Assembly: GCA_900317745.1 (NCBI GenBank)
Contig: ONHW01000003.1
Location: forward strand, 186,001 to 250,000
Length of the DNA stretch: 64,000 nucleotides
Reading direction: 5' to 3'
DNA from: an uncultured Bacteroidales bacterium
Lineage (GTDB): Bacteria > Bacteroidota > Bacteroidia > Bacteroidales > Paludibacteraceae
The translations under genes and the position numbers were made by a program. Positions 61,539 to 64,000 of the stretch are shown one piece after another. A model generated the notes under the pieces. The model did no database searches, was not told the DNA's origin, and saw only the letters and a list, made by a program, of their open reading frames with translations. Numbering within the stretch: position 1 is the stretch's first letter; each line of letters opens with the position of its first letter.

Positions 61539-61888
61539 AATAGTTGAAATTTTAAATCAGGATTGTTTGGTTTCATGCGGTCAAAATTGACTATGATACG
61601 CTGGTTAAGCAACATCTTCATTAACTTAACTCCTTCGTCCATTTTGCCCTTATCGTGTATGTCATCGAATGTGAAATATTTTTTCAACATATCGCGGATT
61701 TGTATCCAGTATGGATGTTGAGTATCGATCATACCGTCGATAAGGTCTATTGCTATAGCACGAAGTTCTTCTTGGGTGTTTTGAATATCATGCCGTTGGC
61801 TTGAATGTGGGTAAACATTCTTATCATACCCGATAGATATAATTTTGTCGGGTGTAATGATGATGTTTTCTGCAATATATACGCTCAT
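61535..61888 (-). CDS. Hypothetical protein of the mobile element
   Basis: 117 residues: IIITPDKIISIGYDKNVYPH, IAIDLIDGMIDTQHPYWIQI, FDDIHDKGKMDEGVKLMKML. Soluble. Shares a 4-bp ATGA overlap with the following gene. Family unknown. Confidence 0.65.
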   Translation of the reverse strand: MSVYIAENIIITPDKIISIGYDKNVYPHSSQRHDIQNTQEELRAIAIDLIDGMIDTQHPYWIQIRDMLKKYFTFDDIHDKGKMDEGVKLMKMLLNQRIIVNFDRMKPNNPDLKFQLL

Positions 61889-61905
61889 AATTGATACATT
61901 TATAG

Positions 61906-62103
61906 TTATTCCCTCTTTAGTTTTTCTCCTGCCGGTGTTCCCTGCGCAGGAATGGTTACAAAACTACCCGCAAAGTTGCTTAATATTGCCACAGGTTTGC
62001 AGGCTAAATAATTACCTTGTCCGGTCGTTCCGATACGTACCTCTAAGTCCATGTAGTCTTGGAAATTCTCTTGCAGGTCTGCAATAAGTTCACGTACAGT
62101 CAT
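61906..62103 (-). CDS. Small hypothetical protein of the mobile element
   Basis: 65 residues: MTVRELIADLQENFQDYMDL, EVRIGTTGQGNYLACKPVAI. The MTVxELIxxL start is common in small phage and plasmid proteins; function unknown. In line with its neighbours on the minus strand. Confidence 0.65.
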   Translation of the reverse strand: MTVRELIADLQENFQDYMDLEVRIGTTGQGNYLACKPVAILSNFAGSFVTIPAQGTPAGEKLKRE

Positions 62104-62126
62104 AACTAACTTCTTTTCGTTTCATA

Positions 62127-62828
62127 CTAATCTTTATGCCATTCGCATAGTTTGCCGTCTTTATATGTAGCGGACATGCCCCACCATGATTTGTCTTTTG
62201 CGACGAATTGCTTGTCGTCGTCAAGCGCATTGTACACAGGACGCAGCGCATTGTCATAGTGGCAATATGCTTTGCCGTCAATATTGCTAAACCATACGTA
62301 TGGCGGTATAGTCGGTTGGTCATTGAAGTAAAGTCCTTCGATTTTAATTTTGGTTTGTCTGAGTTTCAACTGCTCGGTGCTATACAATTTGTTATAGCGC
62401 GTGATTGTTGGTAGTACATCGTTGCCAAATATATGTATAACTAATTCAATTGCAGATGTATCTCCTGCAGAGTCAATCATGCATTCGTGGTTATTAAACT
62501 CGTAGAAGTATACTTCCTGGGGATCACACTCATTCTTGATTCGTTCGTCAGCTCGCTCAAGATAATTCATGTAACGAGAAAAGCCGTCGTGTGTTCCAAA
62601 CAGACCGTTTCCGTATTTATAGATTTGGTCTTTGGTTTTGCCTATTCGCTTGAGTCCTTCTTCAAGTTGTTCTCTGTTGAATGCGAAGAAACAATCGTAG
62701 TTTGCGAGGTTGACATTATACGTTTCCTCTTTAATTTCGTGATAGCGTTTGAGTGTCATCACATTTTCCATCTGGATAGCACCGTCACAATTCCAGTCAC
62801 GGTTGTGTTTTAATTGATCATTTTTCAT
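62127..62828 (-). CDS. Hypothetical protein of the mobile element
   Basis: 233 residues. Two parts: about 25-140 (YDCFFAFNREQLEEGLKRIG, KYGNGLFGTHDGFSRYMNYL, VYFYEFNNHECMIDSAGDTS), which I recall as recurring in Bacteroidales conjugative elements and plasmids, and about 165-233 (WFSNIDGKAYCHYDNALRPV, SWWGMSATYKDGKLCEWHKD). No signal peptide. Function unknown. Confidence 0.7.
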   Translation of the reverse strand: MKNDQLKHNRDWNCDGAIQMENVMTLKRYHEIKEETYNVNLANYDCFFAFNREQLEEGLKRIGKTKDQIYKYGNGLFGTHDGFSRYMNYLERADERIKNECDPQEVYFYEFNNHECMIDSAGDTSAIELVIHIFGNDVLPTITRYNKLYSTEQLKLRQTKIKIEGLYFNDQPTIPPYVWFSNIDGKAYCHYDNALRPVYNALDDDKQFVAKDKSWWGMSATYKDGKLCEWHKD

Positions 62829-62867
62829 AATGAGATATATTTAATGGTTTTGTCCCTATCTTTCTAT

Positions 62868-63095
62868 GCGCTCCGGGCTTGGGACTTAACCCGTTCACGC
62901 TGCTTTATAAAGGTATCTGCAGGGAATATGCAAGGGCAGCGAAGAAAAAATACTACCTCTGGCCGTCATGACGGGCAGGGTGTGGATATTTTTTCTCCCT
63001 TGTTGTCGAAGATCGCTGTTTATGTACCCTTGCATATTCCAGGCAGATATATTACCTTTGCAGCGTGAACGGGTTAAGTCCCATCGCGAGAGCGC
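62868..63095. repeat. 228-bp near-palindromic element
   Basis: Outer arms GCGCTC-6-TGGGACTTAACC and complements; a 24-bp perfect inverted repeat (62880-62903 with 63060-63083); inner imperfect arms sharing GGAATATGCAAGGG; A6/T6 tracts; and a 12-bp perfect centre CCGTCATGACGG (62963-62974). Lies in a gene-free gap of 338 bp in the mobile element. Frames on both strands give the same peptide because of the symmetry and are not genes. Confidence 0.85.
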
Positions 63096-63166
63096 TACAA
63101 ATCCACATAATCCGGCAGATATATTCAATATGAATAATCGTATTTTGCGAGGTTTACATTATGCGG

Positions 63167-63949
63167 TTATACTCCCATGGGATTCTCGCGGTATTTCCAA
63201 TACTCCTTCATCTCCATTTGGTACTCATAAGTTCCGTACTTTGGCTCGGGTCTGTGCACGTTACCCCACCATTCGGTTATACATAACTCTTCGGTCACTA
63301 CAAGACCATCGTGTATGCGAGCATTCGCCAATACCTTGATAGGTTTGCCGTTCTCCGGCTTTGGCACATTCTCCGTCCAACATCTATTAACTATCTTTTG
63401 CGGACTGTATGCAACATCACCGTCCATGTAGTAATCATACCCGACATACTTCGCCCATGCTTCAAAGGCTCTGCGTGACTCAAAGGAATGTGCGTACCAA
63501 GTCCATTCGTCCGAGTTCGTGATATGTACAGTACCGTCCTGCTTGAATATTACCTGCGACCGTTTGACTGCTTTGTTGTCATAGGGCATAATCCACTTGT
63601 TCACTTTGAGCGGGATGTTGATGCCTTGGTTGGCTCCTGCTCCATTACATCCCCATGTCCAGACGTAGTTCGTTGCTTCGCCTACGTACTGCAACCGCTC
63701 TTTGTCCCAACTATGGAAAGCGCCTCCACTTGTTTGGAAATATTTGCCGGTCGTGAACGAGTGACCGCTTTCGCATATACACACCTTCGGCTCTGATCCG
63801 TACAGGTTCTCCACGATGCTTGCGCCGTAGTACACATGAAAATCGTCCGCGTACTCTACAATGTCGCCTATCTTTGGCTCTTTGGCTGTTCCAAAATGTT
63901 CGATGTAGTTGTTTGCTACCTGGATAGCGATGACATAGTTCTTCTCCAT
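63167..63949 (-). CDS. Hypothetical protein (DUF4121-like), possibly partial
   Basis: 260 residues from ATG 63949: IGDIVEYADDFHVYYGASIV, GHSFTTGKYFQTSGGAFHSW, NKWIMPYDNKAVKRSQVIFK, HSFESRRAFEAWAKYVGYDY. I associate it loosely with DUF4121 of Bacteroidales plasmids and conjugative elements. The frame stays open upstream to the window edge (a further 17 codons, including a KWGSRWSDKE stretch), so the true start may lie outside. Confidence 0.6.
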   Translation of the reverse strand: MEKNYVIAIQVANNYIEHFGTAKEPKIGDIVEYADDFHVYYGASIVENLYGSEPKVCICESGHSFTTGKYFQTSGGAFHSWDKERLQYVGEATNYVWTWGCNGAGANQGINIPLKVNKWIMPYDNKAVKRSQVIFKQDGTVHITNSDEWTWYAHSFESRRAFEAWAKYVGYDYYMDGDVAYSPQKIVNRCWTENVPKPENGKPIKVLANARIHDGLVVTEELCITEWWGNVHRPEPKYGTYEYQMEMKEYWKYRENPMGV

Positions 63950-64000
63950 CTCTTTATCAGACCAACGTGAACCCCACTTCGAGCTGTTCAGCTGCTTAAA

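Noticed and set aside
62814-63128. Frames on both strands encoding a WDLTRSRC peptide
   Set aside because: They arise from the two arms of the palindrome; neither has a start signal or other support.

Overview
The window is a chromosomal segment of a member of the Bacteroidales (phylum Bacteroidota), probably an uncultured gut or rumen lineage. Pointers are: at least twelve promoters of the phylum-specific type (TTTG, 20 bp, TAnnTTTG); lipoproteins and families typical of the phylum (DUF4837, DUF5689 next to a TonB-linked receptor, DUF1573, DUF5020, CarboxypepD_reg-like domains); a BspA-like leucine-rich-repeat surface protein; anaerobic ribonucleotide reductase (NrdD/NrdG); and mostly Shine-Dalgarno-poor starts. 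The genus cannot be named from the sequence alone.

Layout. 1-10.4 kb: end of an ApbE flavin transferase, a DUF4837 lipoprotein, a MurG/MGDG-type glycosyltransferase, then a TPR membrane protein - ribH - aspartate kinase - YitT operon, a sugar nucleotidyltransferase, galE, and a two-gene unit of a small putative DNA-binding protein and a membrane Ser/Thr kinase. 10.4-17.4 kb: dnaK with an unusual upstream region (sigma-54-like site and perfect palindrome), a 1.4-kb gene-free stretch that carries a strongly structured RNA candidate behind a good promoter, an AT-rich PvuRts1I-like modification-dependent nuclease, and the BspA-like protein. 17.5-26 kb: an O-methyltransferase with repeat DNA in its reading frame, an Lrp regulator, a FadL-like outer membrane protein, a second structured RNA candidate before fabG, and infC-rpmI-rplT, where infC seems to start at AUA. 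26-35 kb: rlmB-gdhA, TPR/TraB-like pair, nrdD-nrdG, a CvpA-like protein. 34.6-47 kb: DUF5689/TonB-receptor pair, asnS, dnaB, meaB, DUF1573, relA/spoT. 47-49 kb: repeat-dominated, almost gene-free. 49-59.8 kb: ffh, glyS, an M3 peptidase, an aminotransferase, an AmpG-like transporter, a CNNM/CBS membrane protein and a nucleotidyltransferase. 59.9-64 kb: tRNA-His followed at once by a tyrosine recombinase and a cluster of small unknown genes; this is the start of an integrated mobile element that runs off the window and contains a 228-bp near-palindrome.

Most of the coding content is ordinary housekeeping. The unusual material is in the non-coding DNA: two candidate structured RNAs, a dispersed element with 11-bp phased TCG repeats (four copies), a TTGATAATTG-type repeat array, short hairpin repeats that have entered a coding sequence, and the palindrome in the mobile element.
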